From NCBI RefSeq assembly GCF_900102435.1, contig NZ_FNBU01000009.1, positions 43,705-107,704 on the forward strand: a stretch of 64,000 bases of DNA, given 5' to 3'. Of the stretch, positions 1-8,840 are shown one piece after another; position 1 is the first letter of the stretch; the number at the start of each line of letters is the position of its first letter. Source of the stretch: Sporolituus thermophilus DSM 23256. GTDB lineage: Bacteria; Bacillota; Negativicutes; Sporomusales; Thermosinaceae. The notes beneath the pieces are model-generated. The model saw only the letters and a program-made list of their open reading frames with translations. It had not been told where the DNA came from and made no database searches. A program made the translations under genes and the position numbers.

Positions 1-154
1 CGCTGGTGTTGTCGTTGATACTCTAATCGGTCAGCAGGAGATTGTCATTAAGTCACTAGGTAAGCTATTGGCAGGTATTAAAGTTATCGCCGGCGCAACC
101 ATTCTTGGCAACGGACAGGTGGCCCTCATCCTGGACGTTGGCTCATTAATGTAG
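1..154 (+). CDS. cheA: Chemotaxis histidine kinase CheA, C-terminal end (partial)
   Basis: The window opens inside a gene whose last 50 codons, read from base 2, end at TAG 152-154. The peptide contains the segment VKIIAGATILGNG-like (here IKVIAGATILGNGQVALILD) and ends in DVGSLM, the typical end of the CheW-like regulatory domain of CheA, which docks the kinase to CheW and the receptors. The cheW gene follows 17 bases later, the usual order. The kinase and phosphotransfer domains lie outside the window, so the identification rests on this short tail and the context. Confidence 0.8.
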   Translation, partial: AGVVVDTLIGQQEIVIKSLGKLLAGIKVIAGATILGNGQVALILDVGSLM

Positions 155-171
155 CGGGGGTGGGAGAAAAA

Positions 172-642
172 ATGCACGAGAATGGTTTCGACAATGATGT
201 TCAATTGGTAGTTTTTAGACTCGGACAAGAAGAATACGGCATTAGTATCCTCCAGGTCCAGGAGATAAAACGAATGACCGATATTACCCGTGTTCCGCAC
301 ACCCCTGATTATATTACTGGCGTCATTAATTTGCGGGGCAGCGTATTGCCGGTCATTGACCTAAAGAAACGGCTAGGTCTTCAACCTCAGCCGTTTACGG
401 ACGATACGCGTATCATAATTGTCAAAGTTGAAGATCTTTCAGCCGGGATGATTGTAGACGCCGTTTCCGAAGTTTTAACAATCGGCAGGGATAATATTGA
501 GCCCCCTCAGACTGCTATTGGCACGGTTGGTGCGAGTTATTTAAGCGGAGTAGGCAAGCTCGATAACCGACTGTTAATACTATTGAATCTAGATGCCATT
601 ATCGGGCTGGGACAAGAACCGGCACGGCAAGGCCGAGAATAG
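172..642 (+). CDS. cheW: Chemotaxis coupling protein CheW
   Basis: A 156-residue adaptor that links chemoreceptors to the CheA kinase at the membrane arrays. The whole protein is one CheW domain: QLVVFRLGQEEYGISI near the start, then VPHTPDYITGVINLRG and VLPVIDLKKRLGL in the middle, and a late AGMIVDAVSEVLTI segment, all family hallmarks. I choose ATG 172 because GGGAG at 162-166 sits a few bases upstream; the GTG at 160 lies inside that ribosome binding site. It lies between cheA and cheC in one transcription unit. Confidence 0.95.
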   Translation: MHENGFDNDVQLVVFRLGQEEYGISILQVQEIKRMTDITRVPHTPDYITGVINLRGSVLPVIDLKKRLGLQPQPFTDDTRIIIVKVEDLSAGMIVDAVSEVLTIGRDNIEPPQTAIGTVGASYLSGVGKLDNRLLILLNLDAIIGLGQEPARQGRE

Positions 643-653
643 GGGTGGAAGTT

Positions 654-1274
654 TTGTCGGAAGAAATTTTAAAACTATCGGCGCTGCAGCTAGATGCTTT
701 ACGCGAAATTGGCAACGTCGGGGCTGGTAATGCTGCTACCGCGTTATCACAGATAATTAATCGCAAAATTGATATGACTGTTCCACAGGTGGCTATATTA
801 CCCTTAGGTGAAGTCCCTGAGGTTGTTGGCGGGCCTGATGCTATGGTTGCCGGCGTATATCTCCGCGTTTTTGGTCCGGCTCCGGGAAGTATACTTTTTC
901 TTTTACCGCGTGATAGTGCCTTTAGTCTTGTCGACATGGTTATGGGGCGTAGTCCCGGGACAACGACGGCGCTTACGGCCATGGACGAATCCGCCCTTAT
1001 GGAAATAGGCAATATTCTTGCCGGTGCCTATTTAAACGCTCTGTCATATTTTACCCGCCTTACGCTGCTGCCGTCCATTCCGGCCTTGGCGATGGATATG
1101 GCCGGTGCAATTCTTAGCGTTGTTTTAATTCAGCTCGGCCAGATGGGCGATCATGCATTGGTGATTGAAACAGAATTTGCCACAGAAGCCGATGGAGTCA
1201 AGGGTCACTTTTTCCTCATCCCTGATCCTGGTTCGCTTGCTACGATTTTGGCAGCAATAGGGGTGAAGGAATAA
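654..1274 (+). CDS. cheC: CheY-P phosphatase CheC
   Basis: CheC removes phosphate from CheY-P and, with CheD, adapts the receptor array. The protein carries both copies of the family's active-site pattern (E-x2-N): DALREIGNVGAGNAATAL near residues 14-31 and ESALMEIGNILAGAY in the middle, so it is a full two-site CheC rather than a one-site CheX. TTG 654 is preferred over GTG 645 because AGGGGTGG at 641-648 is well placed for TTG and would overlap GTG. The stop overlaps the cheD start (TAATG at 1272-1276), so translation is probably coupled. Confidence 0.92.
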   Translation: MSEEILKLSALQLDALREIGNVGAGNAATALSQIINRKIDMTVPQVAILPLGEVPEVVGGPDAMVAGVYLRVFGPAPGSILFLLPRDSAFSLVDMVMGRSPGTTTALTAMDESALMEIGNILAGAYLNALSYFTRLTLLPSIPALAMDMAGAILSVVLIQLGQMGDHALVIETEFATEADGVKGHFFLIPDPGSLATILAAIGVKE

Positions 1275-1759
1275 TGGGCGAACTCATTAAGGTCGGCATG
1301 GCAGACTACAAGGTCGGCAAAAGCCCAGCCAGCCTAATTAGTTACGGCTTGGGATCTTGCGTGGGGATCGCTCTCTATGACCCGGTTACAAAAGTAGGTG
1401 GTCTGGCTCATATTATGCTGCCTGATAGCAAACAGGCTCGTTCGGCGGAAAACCCGGCCAAATTTGCCGATACGGCACTGCCGCTTATGCTGGATGAAAT
1501 GCTAAAAATAGGAGCAGCAAAAAACCGCGTTGTAGCTAAGATTGCCGGCGGTGCCCAGATGTTCACTTTTACCAATACTACTGACATTATGCGGGTAGGA
1601 GAGCGAAACAGCGAGGCAGTCAAGTCAGTTCTCAGGAAAATGGATATTTGCATTATCGCAGAGGATACGGGCGGTAATTATGGACGAACAGTGGAACTGA
1701 AGCTTGATACGGGTGTATTTCGGGTTAAAACGATTGATAAAGGCGAGAAGGAACTCTAG
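1274..1759 (+). CDS. cheD: Chemoreceptor glutamine deamidase CheD
   Basis: CheD deamidates glutamines on chemoreceptors and also binds and stimulates CheC. Length (161 aa) is normal. The catalytic Cys is in SYGLGSCVGIALYD (Cys29) and the His in GGLAHIMLP (His46). The internal AKIAGGAQMF and GGNYGRTVEL segments are also typical. The ATG overlaps the cheC stop by one base, fitting the known CheC-CheD partnership. Confidence 0.94.
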   Translation: MGELIKVGMADYKVGKSPASLISYGLGSCVGIALYDPVTKVGGLAHIMLPDSKQARSAENPAKFADTALPLMLDEMLKIGAAKNRVVAKIAGGAQMFTFTNTTDIMRVGERNSEAVKSVLRKMDICIIAEDTGGNYGRTVELKLDTGVFRVKTIDKGEKEL

Positions 1760-1773
1760 AACGGGGGGACAGA

Positions 1774-2073
1774 GTGCTGAAAGTGCGGCTAAGTTTAATA
1801 ATGGCTGGCATTGCCGGTGCACTGACATTGTTGTTCAGCTTTTTAAATGATGCTCGCCCCTTGACCCTTCTTTATCGCTCTGCCATATCGGCTTTTATAT
1901 TTGGTCTTATTGGTTTTGCCCTGGGGCAAGCCAGCCAAAATATCCTAAACCGTTTCAAGCAAGAGCTTAAGACCAAAGGCCAAAATGTCGATATTATTAG
2001 TGAGGCACCAGCTGGTGTGTCATTCAGTCCTTTGACCCCCGACATGGTCGAACGGGTTGTTCGCCCTGATTAA
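1774..2073 (+). CDS. Small membrane protein of the chemotaxis/sigma operon, unknown function
   Basis: A 99-residue protein I do not recognise. It has two hydrophobic stretches (about residues 6-23 and 33-51), then a basic linker (NRFKQELKTKGQ) and a short proline-containing tail, so it is probably a two-pass inner-membrane protein. GTG 1774 follows a GGGGGG run at 1763-1768. It lies between cheD and the flagellar sigma gene on the same strand with short gaps, which suggests a flagellar or motility role by context only. Confidence 0.7.
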   Translation: MLKVRLSLIMAGIAGALTLLFSFLNDARPLTLLYRSAISAFIFGLIGFALGQASQNILNRFKQELKTKGQNVDIISEAPAGVSFSPLTPDMVERVVRPD

Positions 2074-2103
2074 TGTTTCATATATATGGGGGTTTTAGGC
2101 GAA

Positions 2104-2862
2104 ATGACGGACAATGCTCTTACCCAAGCAAATGAAGTTGCCGGGCTCTGGGCGGAGTATCAGGCTAGCAAAAAGCCGGAGCTTCGGGAAAAACTAATCG
2201 AAAAATATTTACCATTGGTAAAAATGGTAGCTGGTAGAGTAGCCATTGGTCTTCCGCAGCATATAGACAAAGAGGACCTTATTAGTTACGGCTTCTTTGG
2301 CCTGTTGGACGCTATTGAACGGTTCGATCCAAGCCGTAATATCAAATTTGAGACCTATGCCGTAGCCCGTATCCGCGGTTCAATTTTCGATGCAATACGG
2401 GTACAGGATTGGTTACCCGCCAGTTTACGCCAGAAAGGACGGCTTTTGGAGAGGACGATTGCCGAACTAGAAAACAGCTTGGGTCGATCGGCCACCGACG
2501 TGGAAATTGCTCAGGCAATGAATTTTACGGTCGAGCAGCTTCACCAGCTTATTAATCAACTTAACGCAAGTACCCTTGTTCCTTTAGAAGAATTTGTCCA
2601 GAACGAAACGGTGAATCAGGCAAGTCCCAATTTAGCCCAGGAAATTGAACAGGAAGAAGTAAAGAATACATTAGCGAAAGCAATTGACAGGCTCCCGGAG
2701 AAAGAGCGTCTGGTCATTTCTCTTTATTACTATGAAGGACTGACGTTAAAAGAGATAAGTCTAGTCTTAAAGCTATCGGAAGCGCGTATTTCCCAGCTCC
2801 ACACGAAAGCCATTTTCCGGTTGCGCGGTGCTCTTTCCCGCCTTAAATCCAGTCTCTTATAA
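2104..2862 (+). CDS. sigD: Flagellar sigma factor, FliA/SigD/WhiG family (sigma-28)
   Basis: A 252-residue RNA polymerase sigma factor of the motility class, expected to direct late flagellar and chemotaxis genes. Region 2 is clear (YLPLVKMVAGRVAIGLP, DLISYGFFGLLDAIERFD, KFETYAVARIRGSIFDAIR, DWLPASLRQK), region 3 follows, and region 4 has LPEKERLVISLYYYEGLTL then EISLVLKLSEARISQLHTKA. ATG 2104 is chosen over ATG 2086 because GGGGG and AGG lie upstream of it, while 2086 has no ribosome binding site. In Bacillus the same gene follows cheD. Confidence 0.93.
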   Translation: MTDNALTQANEVAGLWAEYQASKKPELREKLIEKYLPLVKMVAGRVAIGLPQHIDKEDLISYGFFGLLDAIERFDPSRNIKFETYAVARIRGSIFDAIRVQDWLPASLRQKGRLLERTIAELENSLGRSATDVEIAQAMNFTVEQLHQLINQLNASTLVPLEEFVQNETVNQASPNLAQEIEQEEVKNTLAKAIDRLPEKERLVISLYYYEGLTLKEISLVLKLSEARISQLHTKAIFRLRGALSRLKSSLL

Positions 2863-2880
2863 TGCCGGGGAGGGATCCGC

Positions 2881-4506
2881 TTGGATAACGAGGAACGGCT
2901 ACTTGAACGGACCGCTGAAACTACCGAGGCATCAGACGGTTATTATCAAATTATCTTGAGCGATAGTGGCGTTTTTCTTACTGTCTTTCCGCCGCAAGGG
3001 AATGGTAGTCCTGTTCGTGAACACGTTATTCTCCTTGATTTAGAAAAACGGGCCATTAAAGGGTTTGACCTGCCTGTTATCGTGCGTACTGTGCGAGAAG
3101 CTTCCGGGCTGCCGGTACGGATTGCTCCGCCACCGCCGCTTTCGGCCGAACCGGAGATTCAGGTTCTGGTAGGGCGGGATCGGATGGAAGCAACGTTGCA
3201 GATTATTGCTCCTAAAGGGAGTCGTCCCGTAACTATGGACGAAGTTTTAGAAAAAATTAAGCAGGTCGGAGTAACTTATGGCCTTGACCATGCCGCCATT
3301 CAAAGAGCTTTTGCTCACCCTGGTCTAAAGGTGGTATGTGCGCGCGGGCTTTGGCCAACGGACGGCCAAGACGCCTATATCAAGTACTATGTTGATCTGG
3401 AAAACAAAGGTAAACCGGCTGAACTCGAAGATGGTCGGGTTGATTTTAAAAATTTGAACATGTTTACCATTGTGCGCGAGGGTGATTTATTAGCCGAAAA
3501 GGTGCCGCCAACTCCTGGTACCCCTGGCATCGATGTTTTAGGACAGCCGGTGCCGCCAAAACCTGGCAAAGATATTTTGCCGCCACTAGGCAAGAATGTG
3601 CAAATGATAGATAACGGTAAAATCGTCGCCACAATGTCCGGGCAGCTAATCATTACCAACAATAAGCTCAATGTGGTTCCGGTTATAGAGATAAATGGCG
3701 ATGTAGATTTGTCCACAGGCAATATTGATTTTGTTGGCAATATAATTGTTCGTGGTTCAGTGCAGGCCGGATTTTTGGTCAAAGCTGAAGGTGATGTGGA
3801 AGTTGCCGGTACGGTCAGCGGCGGGACTGTAGAAGGGAAAAATGTTTGTGTACGAATGGGTGTTCAGGGCATGAATCGTGGCTATATTAAGGCAACCGAA
3901 AATGTTGTGGCAAAATTTATCGAAAACGCCACAGTTTATGCCGGCTCAGACGTGTTGGTCAGCGACGTTATTCTCCATAGTCGGATCAGCGCTGGTAAAC
4001 GAGTAGTTGTGGAGGGGCGAAGAGGACTGATTGCTGGTGGTCGAGTGCTGGCCGGAGAAGAAATCAGAGCGAAAGTTACCGGTACCCATTTGGCATCCAA
4101 TACCGACTTAGGAGTGGGGATTAATCCGCTACTGCGGGAAGAATATCAAAAACTGCGCATGGAAATTAAAAAATTGGAGTTTACTCTCGAACAAACTCAA
4201 AAAGCTTTAGGGCTTCTCCGCGCTATGGATCAGGCTACCATGCCGAAAGATAAGCACGAAATGATGTTACGACTGACGAAAGCTCAATTTCATCTTGTCG
4301 GGCAAGTAGAAACAATGCGAAATCGCATAAACGAGATCGAAGTTGCTTTTGAGGAAATGCGGCATGGCAAGATACGAGTGCGTGATACCGTCTACCCTGG
4401 AGTCAAAATCATCATAGGGTCATTAGTAAAACCCATTCGGGAAACACTAAGTTTTGTCACGTTTTATGCCGAGGATGGCGAAATAAAGGTCGGCCCTTAT
4501 AAGTAA
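2881..4506 (+). CDS. fapA: FapA family (DUF342) polymer-forming protein
   Basis: A 541-residue protein of the DUF342/FapA family, found beside flagellar genes in many Firmicutes; its biochemical role is not settled. Residues about 180-260 carry the family core with proline-rich KVPPTPGTPGIDVLGQPVPP. Next comes a beta-helix-like stretch rich in Gly and Val (GNIIVRGSVQAGFLVKAEGD and repeats to about residue 400), then a coiled coil and an RDTVYPGVKIIIGS terminal segment. The start is TTG 2881, preceded by GGGGAGGG at about 2866-2873. It follows sigD closely. Confidence 0.85.
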   Translation: MDNEERLLERTAETTEASDGYYQIILSDSGVFLTVFPPQGNGSPVREHVILLDLEKRAIKGFDLPVIVRTVREASGLPVRIAPPPPLSAEPEIQVLVGRDRMEATLQIIAPKGSRPVTMDEVLEKIKQVGVTYGLDHAAIQRAFAHPGLKVVCARGLWPTDGQDAYIKYYVDLENKGKPAELEDGRVDFKNLNMFTIVREGDLLAEKVPPTPGTPGIDVLGQPVPPKPGKDILPPLGKNVQMIDNGKIVATMSGQLIITNNKLNVVPVIEINGDVDLSTGNIDFVGNIIVRGSVQAGFLVKAEGDVEVAGTVSGGTVEGKNVCVRMGVQGMNRGYIKATENVVAKFIENATVYAGSDVLVSDVILHSRISAGKRVVVEGRRGLIAGGRVLAGEEIRAKVTGTHLASNTDLGVGINPLLREEYQKLRMEIKKLEFTLEQTQKALGLLRAMDQATMPKDKHEMMLRLTKAQFHLVGQVETMRNRINEIEVAFEEMRHGKIRVRDTVYPGVKIIIGSLVKPIRETLSFVTFYAEDGEIKVGPYK

Positions 4507-4528
4507 GGTGAATAAGGGTGGTGGGAAC

Positions 4529-4858
4529 GTGAATATCAGACCGATGGACCTACAGGTACTGATTACCCGTGCAACTGAAGTGAGCAAGGCCCAGGAAATC
4601 ACCGACCATCAACCGACATTGCAGCAGCAAATATTCGGGCAACAATGGCAACAGGTTATGGCTAACCGTCAGCACCAAGTTCAGGGAGCCGCCAAAAATG
4701 AAGGCGCTAAAATTCAACGGGGAAAAGAGTATAAGGAGAAACAAGATAGGGGACGTAACCGGAAAGGTCAAACAGACAAAGAAATACCCGGAAAACCTGT
4801 TCATAGCGCAAGCGCAGAAGACCCGATCCGGGGGCATAACGTGGATTTAAAAACATAG
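4529..4858 (+). CDS. Hydrophilic protein of the flagellar/sigma operon, unknown function
   Basis: A 109-residue, highly polar protein of unknown function. The first 45 residues (starting NIRPMDLQVLITRATEVSKA) look conserved and helical with a Gln-rich patch. The rest is very rich in Lys, Arg, Glu and Gln and is probably disordered. GTG 4529 is chosen because GGGTGGTGGGA lies just upstream; the GTG at 4508 has none. It sits between fapA and the SwrB-like gene with short gaps. Confidence 0.65.
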   Translation: MNIRPMDLQVLITRATEVSKAQEITDHQPTLQQQIFGQQWQQVMANRQHQVQGAAKNEGAKIQRGKEYKEKQDRGRNRKGQTDKEIPGKPVHSASAEDPIRGHNVDLKT

Positions 4859-4872
4859 TCGAGGTGGGAATT

Positions 4873-5379
4873 TTGCTTACCGGAATTACCGTTACGCTTG
4901 TTGTTCTCCTTTTTTTTGTTTTTTTTGTTGTAACTAAAAAGGACATGCTGCAAAAGCTGTTTTCCCTTAATACGGCGGCGCCGGCGCAGGAATTTCAGCA
5001 ACAGCTTGAACAAACCGCTGACCATATTCTCAGACGGTTAGAGACACAAATTGCTCATCTTGAATATTTATTAGAAGAAGCAGACGCCAAGATGACTGCT
5101 TTAGATCAAAAAATCCAGGCAGCAGCGGTTTTTGAACAATTAGGTATAGCAGGGACTTCTCTTGCGGAGCAAGCTGTACCGAACGAGCAGAATATAGGCA
5201 TAGTCCAAGATACTGGCAAAAAGGCTGAGGCGAATCCGTATTCCCAAGAAACGGGAAATGGCAAACGGCGGCTTGTTTTCGCCATGGCGGAACAGGGTTA
5301 CAATATAACTGAAATTGCTAAAGCCACTGGGATTGGCAAAGGTGAAGTTATGTTAATGCTACAGTTGAATAAAAGATGA
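4873..5379 (+). CDS. Single-pass membrane protein with C-terminal helix-turn-helix (DUF6115/SwrB-like)
   Basis: A 168-residue protein with one N-terminal membrane segment (residues 3-22, very rich in Val, Leu and Phe), a Gln/Glu/Ala-rich coiled coil around residues 35-85, a polar linker, and a C-terminal segment YNITEIAKATGIGKGEVMLM that resembles a small helix-turn-helix. This layout and position (between the flagellar sigma and rpsB) match Bacillus SwrB and DUF6115 proteins, which promote flagellar type III export; function here is inferred. TTG 4873 follows GAGGTGGGA. It is the last gene of the motility unit. Confidence 0.7.
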   Translation: MLTGITVTLVVLLFFVFFVVTKKDMLQKLFSLNTAAPAQEFQQQLEQTADHILRRLETQIAHLEYLLEEADAKMTALDQKIQAAAVFEQLGIAGTSLAEQAVPNEQNIGIVQDTGKKAEANPYSQETGNGKRRLVFAMAEQGYNITEIAKATGIGKGEVMLMLQLNKR

Positions 5380-5394
5380 AAATTTTTGTATACT
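5365..5394 (+). promoter_or_regulatory. Putative sigma-A promoter P1 upstream of rpsB
   Basis: TTGAAT (5365-5370), 18 bases, TATACT (5389-5394). The -35 lies inside the end of the upstream gene. The 10-mer GTATACTAAC around this -10 recurs 49 bases downstream at a second promoter, so the two look like tandem promoters for rpsB-tsf. Confidence 0.45.
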
Positions 5395-5414
5395 AACAAA
5401 ACGGATTATTTTGC

Positions 5415-5443
5415 TTGTTATAATTAGGAAGATATGGTATACT
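5415..5443 (+). promoter_or_regulatory. Sigma-A promoter P2 for rpsB-tsf
   Basis: TTGTTA (5415-5420), 17 bases, TATACT (5438-5443): a near-consensus housekeeping promoter. Initiation near 5450 would give a leader of about 100 nt before rpsB, containing the stem-loop annotated next. Confidence 0.7.
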
Positions 5444-5465
5444 AACTTTTGGTGTAAATCACACA

Positions 5466-5522
5466 CGCATTCTAATTTTGTCACTGTGCCGTAAGCGGTG
5501 AAGACAAAAAATGAGGAATGCG
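5466..5522 (+). promoter_or_regulatory. Structured 5' leader of rpsB (possible S2 autoregulatory element)
   Basis: Three nested complementary segments: CGCATTC 5466-5472 with GAATGCG 5516-5522, TTTTGTC 5476-5482 with GACAAAA 5503-5509, and an apical CCG 5489-5491 with CGG 5496-5498 closed by TAAG. The internal loops between the stems are asymmetric. There is no T-run after it, so it is not a terminator. It lies wholly in the untranslated leader, 14 bases before the rpsB ribosome binding site. Ribosomal-protein leaders often bind their own product; that role here is inference. Confidence 0.55.
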
Positions 5523-5549
5523 GCGGTATATTAACAGGAGGTGCAGAAT

Positions 5550-6254
5550 ATGTCGGTAATTTCCATGAAACAGCTGCTGGAGGCTGGTGTCCATTTCGGT
5601 CACCAAACCAGGAGATGGAACCCCAAAATGGCTCCTTACATTTTTACGGAGCGTAACGGTATTTACATTATTGATCTGCAGAAAACGGTCAAAAAAGTGG
5701 AGGAAGCCTATAACTTCATCCGTGACGTTGCTGCCCAAGGCCAATCGATTTTGTTTGTAGGTACGAAAAAACAGGCACAGGAAGCGGTGAAAGAAGAAGC
5801 GACCCGCTGCGACATGTTCTATGTTAATGAAAGATGGCTCGGCGGTATGCTGACCAATTTCCAGACTATCCAAAAGCGGATTAACCGTTTGCGCGAACTT
5901 GAAGACATGGAAGAAAAGGGCGTTTTTGACCTGCTGCCCAAAAAGGAAGTTATTGCTCTGCGGCACGAAATGGAAAGACTGCAAAAATTCCTGGGCGGTA
6001 TTAAGAATATGAATAAATTACCCGGCGCCCTGTTTATTATTGACCCGCGCAAAGAGCGCATTGCTGTTGCCGAAGCGCGTAAGCTTGGTATTCCAATTGT
6101 GGCGATCGTGGATACCAACTGCGATCCAGATGAGGTTGATTATGTCATTCCGGGCAATGATGATGCGATTCGTGCTGTCAAACTATTGACTTCCAAAATG
6201 GCCGATGCTGTTCTGGAAGGTCGCCAAGGCGAACAACTGGCGGCAGAAGCATAA
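5550..6254 (+). CDS. rpsB: 30S ribosomal protein S2
   Basis: A 234-residue small-subunit protein that binds late in 30S assembly. Diagnostic segments are [19 protein letters not shown] at the N-terminus, the central [14 protein letters not shown], and the late [16 protein letters not shown] 5550 follows AGGAGGTG at 5536-5543. The gene heads a unit with tsf and has its own promoters and leader. Confidence 0.98.
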   Translation: MSVISMKQLLEAGVHFGHQTRRWNPKMAPYIFTERNGIYIIDLQKTVKKVEEAYNFIRDVAAQGQSILFVGTKKQAQEAVKEEATRCDMFYVNERWLGGMLTNFQTIQKRINRLRELEDMEEKGVFDLLPKKEVIALRHEMERLQKFLGGIKNMNKLPGALFIIDPRKERIAVAEARKLGIPIVAIVDTNCDPDEVDYVIPGNDDAIRAVKLLTSKMADAVLEGRQGEQLAAEA

Positions 6255-6264
6255 TTCGTTTGGG

Positions 6265-6299
6265 AAGGTAAGGGGGCGGGAAACTGCATCCCTTACCTT
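6265..6299 (+). promoter_or_regulatory. Intercistronic hairpin between rpsB and tsf
   Basis: AAGGTAAGGG 6265-6274 pairs perfectly with CCCTTACCTT 6290-6299 around a 15-base loop. It is followed by TATAAGTAG, not a T-run, so it is more likely an RNA processing or partial attenuation element setting the S2 to EF-Ts ratio than a true terminator. Confidence 0.6.
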
Positions 6300-6325
6300 T
6301 ATAAGTAGACGGGAGGATTGGATAT

Positions 6326-6973
6326 ATGATTACGGCTGAAATGGTAAAAGAACTGCGCGAACGTACCGGTGCAGGCATGATGGATTGTAAAAAAGCGCTG
6401 ACCGAAACTAAGGGCGATATGGAAAAAGCTATTGACTATTTAAGGGAAAAAGGACTTGCCGCAGCAGCGAAAAAGGCTGGTCGAATTACGGCGGAAGGTG
6501 TTGTTGAAGCGTACATACACGGTGGCGGCCGCATAGGCGTGTTGCTTGAAATTAACTGCGAGACTGATTTTGTGGCTAAGACAGAACAGTTTAAAGCATT
6601 GGCCAAGGACATTTGTATGCAGATTGCTGCTGCTAACCCCAGCTATGTGAGCCGTAGCGACGTTCCGGCTGAAGTAATTAATCATGAGCGGGAAGTTTTG
6701 CGGGCGCAAGCGCTTAACGAAGGAAAACCGGCCCATATTGTTGAAAAAATGATTGAAGGACGTTTGGAAAAATTTTATAAAGAAGTATGCCTGCTCGAAC
6801 AAGAATTCATTAAAGACCCTGATAAAACTGTTCAACAATTAATTAACGAGCAAATTGCCAAAATTGGTGAAAATATTACGGTAAGAAGATTTACACGGTA
6901 TCAGCTTGGCGAAGGTATCGAGAAAAAAGCAAATGATTTTGCTGCTGAAGTAATGGCTGCGGTGAAAAAGTAA
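6326..6973 (+). CDS. tsf: Translation elongation factor Ts
   Basis: EF-Ts is the nucleotide exchange factor for EF-Tu. The N-terminal UBA-like domain ([19 protein letters not shown]) and the core motif [17 protein letters not shown] (about residues 75-91) are present. At 215 residues it is the short form that lacks part of the second core subdomain, which is common in Firmicutes. ATG 6326 follows GGGAGGAT. A strong terminator follows directly. Confidence 0.98.
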   Translation: MITAEMVKELRERTGAGMMDCKKALTETKGDMEKAIDYLREKGLAAAAKKAGRITAEGVVEAYIHGGGRIGVLLEINCETDFVAKTEQFKALAKDICMQIAAANPSYVSRSDVPAEVINHEREVLRAQALNEGKPAHIVEKMIEGRLEKFYKEVCLLEQEFIKDPDKTVQQLINEQIAKIGENITVRRFTRYQLGEGIEKKANDFAAEVMAAVKK

Positions 6974-7000
6974 GAGAACACCTTTGTGTTCTCTTTTTTC
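6974..7000 (+). terminator. Rho-independent terminator after tsf
   Basis: GAGAACAC 6974-6981, loop CTTT, GTGTTCTC 6986-6993, followed by a run of T. It ends the rpsB-tsf unit. Confidence 0.85.
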
Positions 7001-7053
7001 CAAAATAGGCCATTAATAGCCATTATAATAAAGGATTTTCGTTGGACACATAG

Positions 7054-8368
<1,315 letters not shown>

Positions 8369-8371
8369 CAT

Positions 8372-8596
8372 ATGCGGCAAAACGGCGAAACAGCGGTCGA
8401 CACCGTTGGTCGGCCTTTACAGGAAGCCAAGACATTATTAGAAAGCCGCGGCTTCCAATACAGCGTGCGAATTACCTGTCCATCGCGCCCCACATTTAAG
8501 GTGGAACGGGAGTGTCTTTATGTTGTGCGTCAGCATGTAGCTGCTGATGGGGTTTATCATTTGGTTGTTGCTGCCAAAATGGGAAAGGAGGTGTAA
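8372..8596 (+). CDS. Small protein between frr and ferredoxin, unknown function
   Basis: A 74-residue protein that I cannot assign. Residues 13-30 (VGRPLQEAKTLLESRGFQY) resemble the helical half of a PASTA-like fold, followed by strands with ITCPSRP and ECLYVVRQH and a C-terminal YHLVVAAKMGKE. It has two Cys but no metal motif. Its stop lies three bases before the ferredoxin start, and the ferredoxin ribosome binding site (AAAGGAGG) is inside its last codons, so the two are almost certainly co-translated. Confidence 0.65.
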   Translation: MRQNGETAVDTVGRPLQEAKTLLESRGFQYSVRITCPSRPTFKVERECLYVVRQHVAADGVYHLVVAAKMGKEV

Positions 8597-8598
8597 AC

Positions 8599-8766
8599 AT
8601 GGCTTATAAAATTACAGAAGAATGTGTTGCGTGTGGTTCTTGCGCGGCGACCTGTCCGGTTGGTGCGATTAAAGAGGGTAATCCTACCTACGTCATCACC
8701 GAAGAGTGTGTTGAATGTGGGGCCTGTGCGGCGGTTTGCCCGGTTGGTGCTATTAAAGCTCCATAA
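8599..8766 (+). CDS. 2[4Fe-4S] ferredoxin
   Basis: A 55-residue clostridial-type electron carrier. It has two identical-spacing motifs C-x2-C-x2-C-x3-CP: Cys 9, 12, 15, 19 and Cys 37, 40, 43, 47, each followed by PVGAIK. The two halves are clear internal duplicates. ATG 8599 follows a perfect AAAGGAGGTG. It sits alone among translation and envelope genes, so its redox partner is not evident; supply of low-potential electrons to IspG (encoded nearby) is one possibility, by inference only. Confidence 0.95.
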   Translation: MAYKITEECVACGSCAATCPVGAIKEGNPTYVITEECVECGACAAVCPVGAIKAP

Positions 8767-8772
8767 TCTCGG

Positions 8773-8796
8773 AACCCCCTCGCAAGAGGGGGTTTA
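8773..8796 (+). terminator. Terminator-like hairpin after ferredoxin
   Basis: AACCCCCTC 8773-8781, GCAA tetraloop, GAGGGGGTT 8786-8794, followed by TAAAAGTTT. The stem is strong but the T-run is weak, so some read-through into uppS is likely. Confidence 0.65.
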
Positions 8797-8840
8797 AAAG
8801 TTTAGGAGGCGCAAAAGCCCAAGAATTTGGAGGTCTCACT

